From Lepisosteus oculatus (lineage: Eukaryota > Chordata > Actinopteri > Semionotiformes > Lepisosteidae): DNA of 64,000 bases. The DNA lies in NCBI RefSeq assembly GCF_040954835.1, contig NC_090723.1:1684001-1748000 (forward strand), written 5' to 3'. Each line of letters starts with the position of its first letter. Position 1 is the first letter of the stretch. The notes under the pieces were generated by a model. The model saw only the letters and a program-made list of their open reading frames with translations, was not told where the DNA came from and ran no database searches. The position numbers and the translations under genes were made by a program. Below, piece by piece: positions 13,901 through 26,500 of this stretch.

Positions 13901-14051
13901 GATGGTTTACACATCACCCCACTTAGACAAACAACGTTACCCTTTGACCGTCAAGAGTTCAATGTCACACTCTTTGTAGATATCTCTTAACTACTAGATC
14001 TATACTTACGCTGGGGTGCTTTCTAGCCTGGACAACCATAGTACGGAACAT
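10921..14051 (-). CDS. ndufa4: NDUFA4-family cytochrome c oxidase-associated subunit, complete, 4 coding exons
   Basis: Seen: joining 14051-14010, 12807-12719, 12274-12214 and 10977-10921 (minus strand) at GT-AG introns with matching phases gives an 82-aa protein, against 81 aa for human NDUFA4. It starts [14 protein letters not shown], has one hydrophobic helix at about residues 15-37 ([20 protein letters not shown]), and carries the family signature [20 protein letters not shown] at 45-64 and a C-terminus ending KLKKNGPDF. Known: NDUFA4 was first assigned to complex I but is now regarded as a supernumerary subunit of complex IV in the mitochondrial inner membrane. The N-terminus and helix resemble NDUFA4 more than NDUFA4L2, but WDRKNN has the extra Lys seen in NDUFA4L2 and in fish NDUFA4 proteins. 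The start has A at -3. The gene lies 9.5 kb downstream of slc35b1 on the same strand. Family is certain; which paralog is inferred. Confidence 0.95.
12214..12274 (-). CDS. ndufa4: ndufa4 coding exon 3 (residues 44-64, signature motif)
   Basis: Completes the split Ser codon and encodes [20 protein letters not shown]. The acceptor is TTTGCAG and the donor GTACGG follows the AAG codon. Confidence 0.97.
12719..12807 (-). CDS. ndufa4: ndufa4 coding exon 2 (residues 15-43, transmembrane helix)
   Basis: Begins LIPLFVFIG after acceptor TTTTTTCCAG and ends NPDV plus two bases of a Ser codon before donor GTAAGT. It holds the single membrane helix and the following RLALRNPDV stretch, both family hallmarks. 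Confidence 0.96.
14010..14051 (-). CDS. ndufa4: ndufa4 coding exon 1 (residues 1-14)
   Basis: Encodes [14 protein letters not shown] and ends on a whole codon before donor GTAAGT. The RKHPS|LIPLF junction is the same as in human NDUFA4. The start is the first ATG that fits the family N-terminus and has A at -3. Sequence upstream at about 14052-14220 is presumably 5' UTR and core promoter. Confidence 0.93.
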
Positions 14052-15907
14052 TTTAAAAGTAGTTTGGTTTTGTTTATCCCAAAGAAACGCAAAAAAAGTG
14101 CCGTCTGCGAGGCCTTTCGACGCGTCTGTGGTATACTCTCCTTCTTACTTTTCCTGTAAAGGACTGCGGTGTGGGTCCTTCGCCCAGAGGCAGTCTTATA
14201 ATATTCCAGTTGAGAGAGCAATCACGGGTTTATGAACCACAAATTAAAAAACGACCATGACGTCTAATTTCTTATAGATATGTATTTTAATTTCTGTTTA
14301 TTATTTATAGTATTTGTTATTTTAAAATTCTATTTCGAGCACTTTAAGTCAGGCAGTCTAGCGGACAGCTAAATATCGGTGCTCTGAAAAGCCCCCTGTT
14401 CTGTTCCGGAATGACAGACGCAGTAGGAGAATGTCTGGTGGTTCGTAGCGGCTGGTGTTTAGCTCTAGGGCTTATATTTGACCATTCGTTTCTCAATTAA
14501 GGGTTTTGAACACGCGTTTTGCTCCATCAGTAATTAGTTTTGTCTTTGACTGTATTCCAGTTTGTATTTAAAAAATAAAATGTGATGGAATTTGCATAAC
14601 ATTTAATGGGTGTTTTGATGCCAAAAATGAGCTAGCAGTAATATTAAAAGATGTCCGCCTTTTTGCATTAAAACTTTCCGTTAAAGACAGGCGTTGCTTC
14701 CACCCCCGTTTGTGATTTTAAGGGGCAGGAAGGATGTCAAAGGAGGGACACGAAGTACGTTATTACCTGAACACTCAGGTCTTCCTCACTTCCTCAAGTG
14801 GGGATCGTGAGATCAGTCGCCGGACTGGCACGGCGACAGCAGTGTTGCTGTTTGCGGGGTTTAACAGGTCTATATACACTACGGTATATCCCCATTCTGA
14901 CCTATGGCGATAAACGCCAGATAGTGACAAACAAGACAGGACTGTGAACTGACACCGACAAAAATGAAGTTTCTTTGGTGAGATGTTGGGGTTACCCTCC
15001 TTGACCGATTGAGAAACTCGGAAAGGGAGTTAGGCTCATGATTCCTCCGGAGTGAGGAATCTTTGTGTATTATTTGTCCCTATTTTGCATTGTAAATATT
15101 ATATTGAACATTCAATAACTAAAAATAGTTATCCAATTAGCGTCAAATACCGCGAGGTTTAAACCTTGGTCAAGAAGTGGTATTTTTCTCACTGATTAAT
15201 TCAAGTGTACGTAATAATATTTACATTTCTCCGATGTTTTCCAATCTTGCCCGAAAAAAACCCATATAAGCAATTGCGACTTTATTACGTCTCTTAATTT
15301 AAATCCTATTTCTTTCAATGGCATATCCTAACATTTTGTTTGCTTATTATTTCCTTCCCACATTAGAAGATGCAAACGTCAACACAAACCTAAGTCTTTT
15401 TTTTTTTTGTAAGTAGCCTCTAATAGCTCAGTGATTCCCATTTTCTGTTTAAAGCTACTGCTTTTGCTCTCAGCACTTAAAAACGCCAGGACGTTTATTT
15501 ATGGTGAGGTCTCGTACCAATAATAAAACGGTCAAACGATTGGGAGAGAAAAATGGTGGCTGGAGCACTTGAAATATATCATGGGAGCTGGGAGGAAGAG
15601 TAATGTGAATCAGCAAGAAACCTGTGTGAGAGATCCACGGCGGTAGGAATACAGCACTCCTCTGGGTACTTATCAGAAGCTGGTACAAAGTAGCCCATCT
15701 AGGACTACAGTGAGTTTAAGGCCGAAGTTGGTCCCACACCCTATTAAACACTGCCTTCACTTATTTTGCCTATTGTCCCAATAACGGTGTTAATATTGTT
15801 CATATCTGGTGTCTCCCATCCTCATCCCAGAGAGCCGCAATCCAAAACACCAAAGCTTCAGACCCCTATAAAAGGGCCGCCCTTAAAGAAACAATCCGTC
15901 TATTTCC
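14052..15907. other. ndufa4 upstream region
   Basis: The first few hundred bases presumably hold the ndufa4 5' UTR and promoter. CpGs are moderately frequent up to about 14900, but no TATA or clear CCAAT arrangement was identified. The rest is AT-rich with no exon. Confidence 0.45.
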
Positions 15908-16141
15908 GGCAAGCAACAGGTACATGGCAGGGTACGCCCTGGACAGCAGGGCAGGACAGACACACTGCGGTGGCCAGTTTTCCCAGAAGCCTACTACCAG
16001 GATGCTTTTGGACTGTGGGAGGAAACCCACACAAACCCCAGAGAGAACATGCAAACTCCACACACATAACATCACAGGAACCGAACCCAGGACCCCGGTG
16101 TGGCAAGGCAGCAAAGCTGACCACTGCACTGCCATGCCACC
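15908..16141 (-). repeat. tRNA-derived SINE, minus orientation
   Basis: Reverse-complement modules in order: tail, CCAGTTTTCCCAGAAGCC, TGTGGGAGGAAACCCACA, AGAACATGCAAACTCCACAC, B-box complement GGAACCGAACCCAGG and head. Nearly full length. Confidence 0.9.
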
Positions 16142-16249
16142 CTTAAATGGAGCAATTTCATCCTATTCTTAAGGTGTTAAGAGTCATCAGATTGCAACCC
16201 AGGAGTCCAGGAGCAGAGGGCACCGGATGTACTGTAGAGTTAAAGGGCT

Positions 16250-16550
16250 GCCATGCCCTATCAGTGTTGCCATCTTATTGCCAGATTTCAGAGGCTAAGC
16301 ACGGCTGAGCCTGGTCAGTCTGGGGTGGGATTTCCTCTGCCAAGAAAGAATGCTGCTGCAAGAGCTTAGCCAGAATTTCAAATGCCAAGTACCAATATGG
16401 CGACCAGGGACGCCGTGCTTTTGAAGGTGCCATCCTTTCAGTGAGAGGCTAAACTGAGGTCCCAGCTAAGTCGTTGTTACAGATCCCATGGCACTATTCA
16501 GAAAAGAGGTGTTAACCCCACTGTCCTGACTGAATGTCATCTTGGGCTTG
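16250..16550 (+). repeat. 5S-rRNA-derived SINE (SINE3 type)
   Basis: The head retains 5S-like words (AGAGGCTAAGCACGGC, GAGCCTGGTCAGTCTGGGG). The body has GGTGCCATCCTTTCAGTGAG, ACTGAGGTCCCAG, AGATCCCATGGCAC and AAGAGGTGTTAACCCC, the typical body of fish 5S/Deu-type SINEs. Confidence 0.8.
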
Positions 16551-17488
16551 TACAATCTGGTCTCTCTAATGTGCAGCCTTAATTCAACTGGTGAAGCATT
16601 TATTCACTTCTCCACCTGATATGCTGTTTAGTAACTCCTATATGCACAATTTGGGATCCTGTGGAATGAAAGTATTTAAGTATGTAAGTGCAATTACTTA
16701 AAAATTTGCAAATGAGGCAGATGAAGTGCAAATCAAGTCCAGTGCACCTCTTTGCAAACAGCCCCTGTCTGATGGGCCTCCTGTAATAGCAGGATTGCCA
16801 CAAATTGTAATGACTGCTAAATCTCAAAGGACTAAAGACCCAAACATTTGAAAGAAATAAAAAGAAATGAATATAAGCCAGTCTTTTTTACCTTTCCGAG
16901 TAGTTCTCCGTGTCCAGAGACAGAGGCGGGAGGCTGCAGGGAGTCAGAGATCCCATCTGCCCAGCCCACAATCCAGCACGTGAACAGATGGGCTTGTTGA
17001 TAACAGCTGCCCTAAATGCGCTTTAATGTGCAAAGTTTGATCTACAGAGAATTTCCTGCTCTGACTTAAAAGAGATCGTTATGCAAATGAGACAGTTTTC
17101 AGAAACTGATGAGAGGGAGAGAGAGAAAGACTTCCTTTTTTTTTTCCAGAGAGCTAAATAACTCGGAGCGTCTTGTGCAGTATTTGCAGAAAGTTAATTA
17201 CTGGAACAAGCACTCCGGAACCCACACAGAGAGCTTCCCAAATCCGCTCCCTCAAACTTCACCAAGCTCGTTTTTTCACACTTGGTTGGCTGTAAAACAA
17301 GCATCCGGTCCCTGGGTGGCAGATACACAAAGGATAAGGAGACAGGAGCAAGTAAGCATTAAGGTCAGACTTCCTATGACACGAGGTGTTACACCAGGGC
17401 TAGTTCATGTAAAAAAAATTCTTGGCTTCTAAATTTACAAAAAAACACTCATATCCTTTGTTTTTTCAACCTGCAAACTCAGTCTATC
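16551..17488. other. Intergenic, no gene recognised
   Basis: No exon found. An exact octamer ATGCAAAT lies at 17081-17088 inside a repeat-free stretch (about 17030-17110). Confidence 0.4.
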
Positions 17489-17625
17489 ATGGCAACCACT
17501 TGGAACAAGGCAGGGTCCAGTCTGGACGGGACTCCAGTCGATTGCAGGACACACACTCACACCAGGGCCAGTTTTCTCAGAAGCCGTTTAACCCACCAGA
17601 ATGTCTTTGGACTGATGGGCTCTTT
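17489..17625 (-). repeat. tRNA-derived SINE fragment
   Basis: Partial copy: AACAAGGCAGGGTCCAGTCT, CACACTCACACCAGGGCCAG and TTTTCTCAGAAGCC match the 3' half of the family in minus orientation. The tRNA-like head is missing. Confidence 0.75.
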
Positions 17626-20600
17626 CTGGACTTTGACGAACTCGAATACCTCCTTCCCACCTTCTTTCTACCCGACTGCAGCGCCTAAGAAGCAATGCAC
17701 ATCTGCACTGTACTTTTTGCATGGTCTACCATGTTTTTTTCAGGACTACATATTAATAGTTCTGGTTCTATTATTTATTGCGTTGTAATGTGCTGTCTTC
17801 TATTGTGTGGCTTTGCTTGTTGTATTGTGTATGTCCTGAGAGATCAGCATGAATAAGAATTCCAATATACATATGGCAATAAACTCCTCTACTACAGAGT
17901 AATCGGGGTTATAGGTCAAATGTGTTTGCACTGTGCAGTGAGGCCATTGAAAGCGTGGACACAGTATTTCACGTACGCAGAGCTGGAATTGTAATCGTTT
18001 CCCCGACACACACCTGTGTTGTGAATGTGAGTAGTCTGTCTGCATGAGTGTCTCTGTCAGACCCTGTGACACTGCTGGGATTGTGCCTCCCCTCCTTGTG
18101 CTTGCTGCTGTTCTGCCTATGAATTATCTTTGCATTAAGGCTTGGCCTTTGAATGTGACAGGGTATCTGTGTACTATAAAGTCATAATTCACGATGTGCT
18201 GAAAAGAAAGAATCCAGTTTCCTGCTCTAGCTGTCCTTTAACTGTTGTTGCCTGTGATGATCTGCTTTTGGAATAACGTGATGCCTTTCAGGATTTTTAA
18301 CACCCGGATCAATTATCCAATGTGATCTCTTCTCTTCTGGGATAAACAATAATCAATCCCCTTAAATCCCTTAAGTGTAAAAATGTTTTCATAGTAGGAA
18401 CCAATCAGGTTGTTCTCCTTCGTTCTGCCTTTAGATCAGCTATATCTGTGCCAAGCGGTGACCAAAACTCTGGACATGGCTGGCTACCCACACTCTCATT
18501 CCTCCCTAGTCCAGTTACTGGTGTATGGCACTGAGCTCTCGTGGTTGACTTACAGAATTAAAGAGATCACTCTCTGGGTCTAAAGCTCATCAAGAGAACC
18601 CAACAACCAAAAAGCTCCAAACTAAAGGAATGAAGAAGTAAGGACGAGAATAGTACTCCTGCTCTAATTAAAGAGCAGAAGGTGGTGCAGGGGGAACATT
18701 CCTGTCCAGATGCGCAAAGTCTCCTTCAAAACACGCTGGCTTCTGGGATGCTCTCCTGGTGTTTTGCATAGACACACGTCTTAATATGATAAAAATCAAA
18801 AGCAAAATCCAGGCCTCTGTCTCAGGCTCTAATTAGCCGCCTTGAGTATTGAAAGGACGCGCTTGTCGCCTCCCCCCAGTCCCTCGCGCTCAGATCCGAC
18901 GAGCACACAATCGGAGGGGTGAGCCTCACGCCCCCACGCCCACACGCCTGCCGGACTCCGGGCTCCAGGGCCGGGCGGGTGTCTCCAGGCCCCAGAGGGG
19001 AGGCCTGGCAAACGCAGCCACGATCCAGGGGGATTATCCAGACTTTGCTAAGAAATTCAAATGAACCCAGGGAATGTGCATAATCAGCTACTGGAGCAAA
19101 GTGCGCATTTCTGGTATTTGTGCTGCACAGTGTATATATGAAAAGCTGTGCTTGTTTGGCTGCAGCTAACTGCAGGTCATTCTAACAAAAGCAGAAGCCC
19201 TAGCGTCATACAAGATACCTTTTATAATTCAGTTTCAGAAAACCAATCTGCTGTTCAAGGTAATGCAGTGCAGCCACAGCAGAACAAAGGTTAACAACAA
19301 TCTCGTGTCTGCAGCTCCTGCCATTCTGGGTTTCTATAACACAAGTGCCATCTATTGATGGAGAATCATAGCACACCAGAAGCTTTCAAAACAACAAATC
19401 AAAGCAACAAACACACCTGCTATAGTTTTTCTAAATAAATATGCAACAAAATGGATGGTATTTCAAGTTGTTTGTCTACAAAAGTCATTCACTCACCACA
19501 TATTGAAACAAGGTTTCTCATTTCTATATTAAGTATACTTTTCAATCAACACACCATTAAACATCTTCAGAATGTAAAGACTGAGATCTATCAATAGTAA
19601 CTGTAATCCCCAGAGCAGGACACCAGAGGTGCACAGTCAGCCTGAAAGATGTTTGAGTACAGCGGAGTACAGTTGAATATGTAGTAGCTCCAGTGTTACA
19701 GGGGTATAAATATTTCTGCATGTATGAGTCGTACTCGTACATTGTTTGGACTGCAGGATTGTCAGTGGATTCTGGCATTGATTGCCCATGACTCTTTTCA
19801 TGGCATGAAAATATCTGTCTGCCATAGAAAAGTGTCCTTTAGGGTTAATATTCTTACATTACCCTATGACAAATCCCTGCAGAATGACTCGTAAAGAGAA
19901 GGAGAGTTGCCTTTTTTAAAAATTACTTAGAGACAGGAAATGATCACAGTCACATCTATTTTTCTGACTGTCTTTCATGAAAACTCTTAATTTTGTAACT
20001 AAACATCCTTCCTAAAGGTTCCAAGAGTCCACACACACTATTGCTGAGCACTGCCTGTTGGCATTCATTAATCATGTGAATGTGCTAATCATGCCTCCCC
20101 TCAGCAGCCTGAGGACGATTTGGCTTGGAAAGTTGCCAGACTCCCACCTGTCTTGGTTCTGTTGTCCCTCATTCTTCCCCCTTCCAAACCTCAGCTCTCC
20201 AGAAGAAACTGGAGGTTGTGTGGATTGTGGATGCAATCCGAGTCCTAGCTTGAAGAATAAAAAAAAGAAGACTTACACTGCAAGGAGGCCAGACATTCCA
20301 GGTTTAATCCATACCAATGTGTAAACTATCCAAGGCAAAAATGTTGCTTCAACTTGTCTGTTGAGCAAATAGCATAATTAGGTCATTAAGATTTCAGATG
20401 GATAGAAAGCTAGAAACCTTCCTGTCCTCCAGCACTGGAGTTGTGAGCCCTGCATGTGCAGATTACAGTTTATTCGCCACCCACAACTGAGCAGAGGTCT
20501 TGAGTTGGTCGTGACAAAGGAGCTTTTCGGTTCCTGGAGACAACTAGTTCCCAAACCTGGTCCCAGCAGGCTGCTGTTTCTTCTGGGTTTTGGCCCAGCT

Positions 20601-23080
20601 GAGTCCTGGGTAAGTGATTTCACACTTTTATAAAGGGAATTTTTTCAAATGAAATTTTAATTTATGTTAACCCTGTACGAATTTCTACTTCAGAACAAGA
20701 AAAAATGACCATCTGAAAAGTCTCTCCCTCATGTATCTGTTCAACACTTGCAATGTCTTACTATGCAGTTTAGTGAAAAATAAGGGTGAGCAAGTTGTAG
20801 AGAGGCAGCTATAATTTTGGTATGTTGGAAACAGTAGACACCACAAAATACTTTTAACTGGGGTATTTATGAAACCTAGTGCAGAAACAAATTAACCGAA
20901 AGACTGAACAATTAAGCAGAGCAATTAAAGGCATCAATTAGCACTTGGAGACTTAGCTGACCTGGAATGACAACCTGCAGACAGAGCCATTATAGACCCA
21001 GAGACGCTGAAACTGGTCTGAACCGTTGGCTAATTAACGAAGTTCCCCAAGTTGCAGTGTGACGCAGGCTAGAAGCTGCCCAGTGGACAGGGCCTGAGGT
21101 CAGCCAGGGTCCACTCAGTCAACAGCACAACTGTGACCAGTGGCAAGAGGCAGCAGCTGTGGGCCTGCCTGATGAAACAGCCACTGCACGTGTGGGATTT
21201 GCCATGAGGATACTGCACGAGGCAGCCGAGTTCGTCATGAGAACGTCAGACCAGAAAGGCCTACATCCAGCCCCTCATACTCACTTGGTTACGAGTGAAG
21301 CACCTCTTTCAGACACCCCTGAAATGGTCCAAGCTTTGCACACGGCTTGCAATCCAACCAATGCATGATCCAAACTGGGGAGTACGAAAGAAAACACACA
21401 CACACTACACAAACCCATTCTGTCTGGCCACAACGGTGTTTAATCTGGTTTCACCCACAGACACTAGATCCATGTGGTACACACACAAAGATGGCGAGTC
21501 CACAGACATGTTGGGCAGGTATAGAAATTTGCCAGTTTTAAGGCCTTTACACAAAGGACATGATACAGTTTCCGCTCGTGAAAAATATAGATTTCCCTTT
21601 AACTTTGTTTCTTAAAAAATAACATATAATTTAAGTACAACACGTTACAGATGCTAGAAAGAACAAAAAGGAGAAATAAGTGTCAGGTTCCATCAATGAT
21701 GGCAGGGCCTGTTTTCCGGATGTCCAGTACAGGTGGAAGGTCCCTGCTGCTCCTGTGATTCTCTGCTGGCACAGCTGTATCTGTAGGAGTGAGAGCACTC
21801 AATGGTCTAACGGCTACCCCATCAAAAATGTTACAAAACATCAGATTTTTGTGTGTACTTTTATTGGGTACACTGTCTTCTGACTGACTTCTCTGAACTG
21901 GCAGGTTTGTGTGCTGACGGATAACCTGATACTCGGTCTAAGGAAATAATTTGCAAGTCTTGCGTGCCGTTAAACCAAAAAAGGAAAGAGGGATGTAACT
22001 CATGCTTCTTACGTGGTTATAATAAGTGAGAGGGTGTCAATAGGAGCTTTAACATGGAGCACGGTCTGTCAATTATATTTACTTCATGTTACAATTTCAA
22101 TAACTGTTTTCAGCAGGATGCACAGACTCATCCTCTGCTTAAGGCTGACAGTTTCCCAGGCTTCTTGAAGAATTTTTCCAAGAGACTTAGAAGAGAAGCC
22201 CCTTTGTTTTTAACCCATGCCCTTCAACCAAGACTGGTGAGGCCTTGAAACACCCCAATGTCTCTTCACTTTGCCCAAGATCTTTCAGCAGCTGTACTCG
22301 ACGGATGATTTTAGTGGCACAGCAGAATCAGAAATGCAAATCAAGACAAAAGCATAACAGCATGAAGGGCATAAGCAGGTGAGAGAGCATCAAGGACAAA
22401 ATGAAACACCACCATGGATACATGTGTAGAGATCTATGACGTTCGCAACAATTCTAGACTGCAAATTAATGACACAAAGCCAAGAGTCACACCAGTGCCA
22501 GTTACAATAGATCCCAGCATACCGAATCCCCAAGTGTTAGAGAAGCTACCGGGAGACAGACCGACACATAATACAAAAGGGATGACCCAAATACTTTCAG
22601 CACTTGTTTATCAAATGTAAAAATACAGATTCAGCAACAAAATACAGGAAACGAATTTAAAAAAATCGAAATAACCTACATGTATGAACAATGGGAAGTA
22701 TTGTTACTGAGACCAAAAGGCTTTGCACAGGTGTTTCACACTCAAATGTTTGCCTGTGTCACTTATCACATCTGAAGTCTCGAAGACGAAGGAGAACTCG
22801 GTGCGTGCAGACATTTTCCCCACCCTCGTTCTTAGCAGTTTTTCTGTGGTTTCAAATGGAAAGAAATTTGTAAATAATATACTCCCGATTACAAGTTGGG
22901 TTTTGGCATGAGTAAGTGTGTATTGTGCAGCTAACAACTGTCATTACTACTAGCCATTTTCCTGATTTATACCAGACAGTTTATTGCTGGTAACCCTGCA
23001 GATTTCAAATATTTTCTAACTGGGAAAACTAGCCAGGTTCCCCCTTGCACGGTAAACTAAAAGTTGTCCTGGGCCTTTCA
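17626..23080. other. Intergenic region between slc35b1 and ndufa4
   Basis: No coding exon recognised. It holds a small GC-rich patch at about 18850-19020; the rest is AT-rich unique-looking sequence. The part nearest 23.1 kb may belong to a longer slc35b1 3' UTR. Confidence 0.45.
18850..19020. other. Orphan GC/CpG-rich patch
   Basis: About 170 bases with dense C/G runs and many CG dinucleotides, isolated in AT-rich intergenic DNA. The open frames it contains look like by-products of the composition. Confidence 0.6.
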
Positions 23081-23088
23081 ATAATGAT

Positions 23089-23094
23089 TTTATT
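23089..23094 (-). terminator. Candidate polyadenylation signal of slc35b1
   Basis: The first AATAAA on the minus strand after the slc35b1 stop, about 445 bases downstream. A second AATAAA lies at 22980-22985. Position only; no transcript evidence. Confidence 0.4.
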
Positions 23095-23537
23095 GCATAC
23101 AAAGCAAGGACGTATACAGCTACCACTCTGTGATGCTGCTATAGTATTTCTGCTGATTCGTGGGGCCAATTTTCCCGTTAGAAAAAAACCATCAAGTATG
23201 AATCCACTCTGAAAGGTGACTGAATGGAAAGTCGGATTGTTGCGCACGCCAAGCAGGAGCAACAGGGAACCATTCCAAGGACCAGTCAGGTCCCAGGTGC
23301 AGAGCAGGCAGGACCGAAGGGCAATGCATCTGCTCCTCGGCTCTTAACACGGAAAAAGGGAGAGAAAATAAAACTGTTGTAAAAGTGTCCAGACGCCAGT
23401 CCTCACCAGGGAAGAGGCCAAACTCCTGAAAGTGACAAGCGGAAAGGAAAGGCTGTTGTCAGGCACTGCCAGCGGAGCCCCTGGCGCTCGTCCTGCTGTG
23501 GTCCAGACCGCAGAAACACTGAAACCGCTGGCGCTTC

Positions 23538-23590
23538 CTAACGCGGCGTCTTTTTGGGCCCTTTCCCAAACTTGGCATCGAGTCCAAGAC
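23538..23590 (-). CDS. slc35b1: slc35b1 coding exon 9 (residues 309-325 and stop)
   Basis: Encodes [16 protein letters not shown] then TAG. This is the cytosolic tail with paired lysines near the end, matching the human [17 protein letters not shown] tail and its ER-retrieval motif. Confidence 0.96.
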
Positions 23591-26500
23591 CTGGGAAAGA
23601 AAAAAACTCAATCAGTAGCTGACCAGCAGTCATGTCAGTACCAGGGGAATTTATACTGTGGTCACACAGAAACTGGGCTGTTCAGAACCTTTTCTTATGT
23701 ACAGGACATTGTAGTGACCTTTAGCTCTGCACATTAGTCTTCTAGTACTCCAAAACCTCTCTTTTATTTGATGTTTATTTTTAAATTGATTTTACAGGAC
23801 TGATTTAGAAAAAACATTAATTTAGAGACTATATATAGGCTGCAGTGTAACTAATTAAAATACACTGAAAAAACATGTCACATGACTACTTTCAGTGAGA
23901 GCTGGAGAGCAGTTCAGAATAAATGCCTTCAGTATATAAATACAAATGCACTAGAGAAACAGAGGGGAGCATTACTAATTTATGTCAGATTTATTTTACA
24001 ATCCCAGGGCATATTATGGCAATATATAACACCAGCATATTGCGGAAAACAAGTCATGAAGAGCTAGCCAAAGCAAGACAATGCATATCTTTTAGATAAA
24101 ATGCTGAGTCCATTTAAAGACAGAAATCATTCTAAAATGTTGAACAGCTTTGGTTGAGTTCACTGTTTCACACCCGCAACCTGTTTTAATTAAATACCCA
24201 ATATACTTTAAGCTATTATGTAACAAATATACTTATTTTTAGTGCTCCATGAAGTAATCAAAACTAATGAGTGGAGCTTGATTCTAAATGAGCGTGACAG
24301 ATTGAGGACAAAGGCTCTGATAAGCTAGCCCTGCCCAGGCCTGTGGGACACACTCACCCAGGAAGACCAGCACGGTGCCCACCCACTGCATGGTGCTGAT
24401 GGAGTTGCCGAAGATGAGCACAGAGCCCAGGATGGTGAAGAACTTGCGGGTGGTGGTGATAATGGAGCAGGTCAGGGGCCCGAAGTACACCACCGTCATG
24501 AAGATGAAGCTCTGGAGAAGCACAAGTGAGACAGCACTCGGGGCGGCACCCCTGAAGGAGCTCTTAGCTCATCGGCACCCATGGGCCACTGGGGTCTCCG
24601 GTCTGCATTCCACAGCTGACAGAAATTACTTCACTGGATTGATGACCTGGTCTTAATCTTAATCATTTACGAGCTGAAAAGTAACTGTGAAACCTACCCT
24701 TGAGAACTGGAGCTGTGCATCCCTGTTTGAAACCAACAGCTGTGTAAGCACCCTTGTAAAGGGTGCAGCTGGTCAAATCCAGCCACTCACTATGTCAACG
24801 AGCTATCTAGGAGCTCAGGTAAAACGCCAAGCCGAAGACATTACAGCTGCAGACCACTGTCTGAGCTACACTGCCCAGCCCATAGCCAAGCAGCCGATGT
24901 CCTTTGCCCTACCTGGCCCATGGCGCTGGTCAGCCCAAAGAGCAGGATGTTCGGGACAATGCCAGGGTAGCGATCGGCAAAACTCAGGAACTCCCAGAAC
25001 TCTCCGGTCCATAGCACACCTGAGGCAGGAGCAAGAGACGAGGTCAGGGACCGGATCGCATGCCACCAGCCCGTATCTAGTACAGGAGTCTGCCCGTTAA
25101 TCAGCCCCACTGCTGGCAAACCTTCAATACGTGCAACACAATGAGTTTTCCCCGTTCAATAAAATATCACAGCACCTGCTGCAAATTAAAAGACATTGGT
25201 GAATTTGACGTGGTTGGAACTGATGTTTCTTTTCTCTTATTGTAACCTCTTTACCCAGTGCAGGGGGCCAGAGCCTAAGCCAGCAAGCAATGGGAGCACC
25301 AGCCCATCGCAGAGTTTCTGTCGAAGTTCAGCAGAAATCACTGGATTCTACACTTGTGTCATCTCATGACCCAGACAGGCGGGTCAGCGCCGGAAACCAG
25401 AGACATTGTGAAGTGAAAACGCACATCGCCAGGACAAGCGCTCATTCCAGCAAAAAAAACCTTGAAAACTGATCACAGATACTTTATTGTCCGCTACTGT
25501 GGGAATTTGTCTTTGGCTCCTCCCATAAAAGTACAAAACACACAAGCAAAACACAAAAGACACAAAAATAAAGCACATGAAATCATAACAACAGTACATA
25601 ATTCATAAATTAACAGGCAGTGGTGGGACTACATTTCCATCCATTCACTGAGGAGCTTTACAGCACAGGGGACAAAGGACTTCTTATGAATGTTATGCAA
25701 GATGTAAACGTTTTATATTTCTTATAAATAGATGTCAAAGTGTGTCAGGTCGGTCTTGGTGAGCTCATGTTTAAGAGTTGACTGATACAATTTGCTGGAT
25801 GGTGACTCTGGGTTGGCCAGTCAGGTGCACAGTTTGTGCCGCAGCTCCTGGGGGATTGCTAATTCAGTCACGAAAAGTTAAAAATACCTGTTTTTTGCTT
25901 TGAAAATAGTTTCCTCAATTGGCTTGCATTCATTCTGCAACTACTTGAGGGAGCTGAAGGGACAGCCTGCTGAGAGACGCGTTGTCCTGGGAGCTGAGCG
26001 ACAAGGGAGCACCGATGGAGCGCTGCAGGTTGTGCTATAGAAGGACTAGAAATTGTTTGCACCCAGGCACCTGTATCTTTACTAATCAACCTACGTTTAC
26101 TAATCAACCTACGTGGCCAGAGTCTGGGGTGGGAATGAGCCAGGAAAGAGGCGCGGTTTGCCTTACCGATGCCCAGAACGAGAGTGGACCACAGGTTAAC
26201 GTTGAGCATCATGTGGTTGGAGCCAGTCTGGAAATGGGCCCTCATGTGGTCTTGGGACACACCGGTCAGCCCATCCAGTGTCAGAGACAGCAGCTGTAAC
26301 ACAGTCACACACATGGCCTCACTGCTATCAGTTCAGTGCAACCTGAGGCCATATTCATGGGTGCACAGAGGAATGGACATGTTCTGTATATAGATCAAGT
26401 TAAACTTAATTCCAAGATGAAAAGCAGAAAGACAAAACAACACTTCAGCTGTTGAGCCAAGTGTCAAAGACGTAAAAGGTGGAGAAGGATTAAAATTTGA

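Noticed and set aside
15766-16146. 126-codon plus-strand open frame
   Set aside because: Most of it is antisense SINE sequence, which stays open by chance in several copies of this family in the window.
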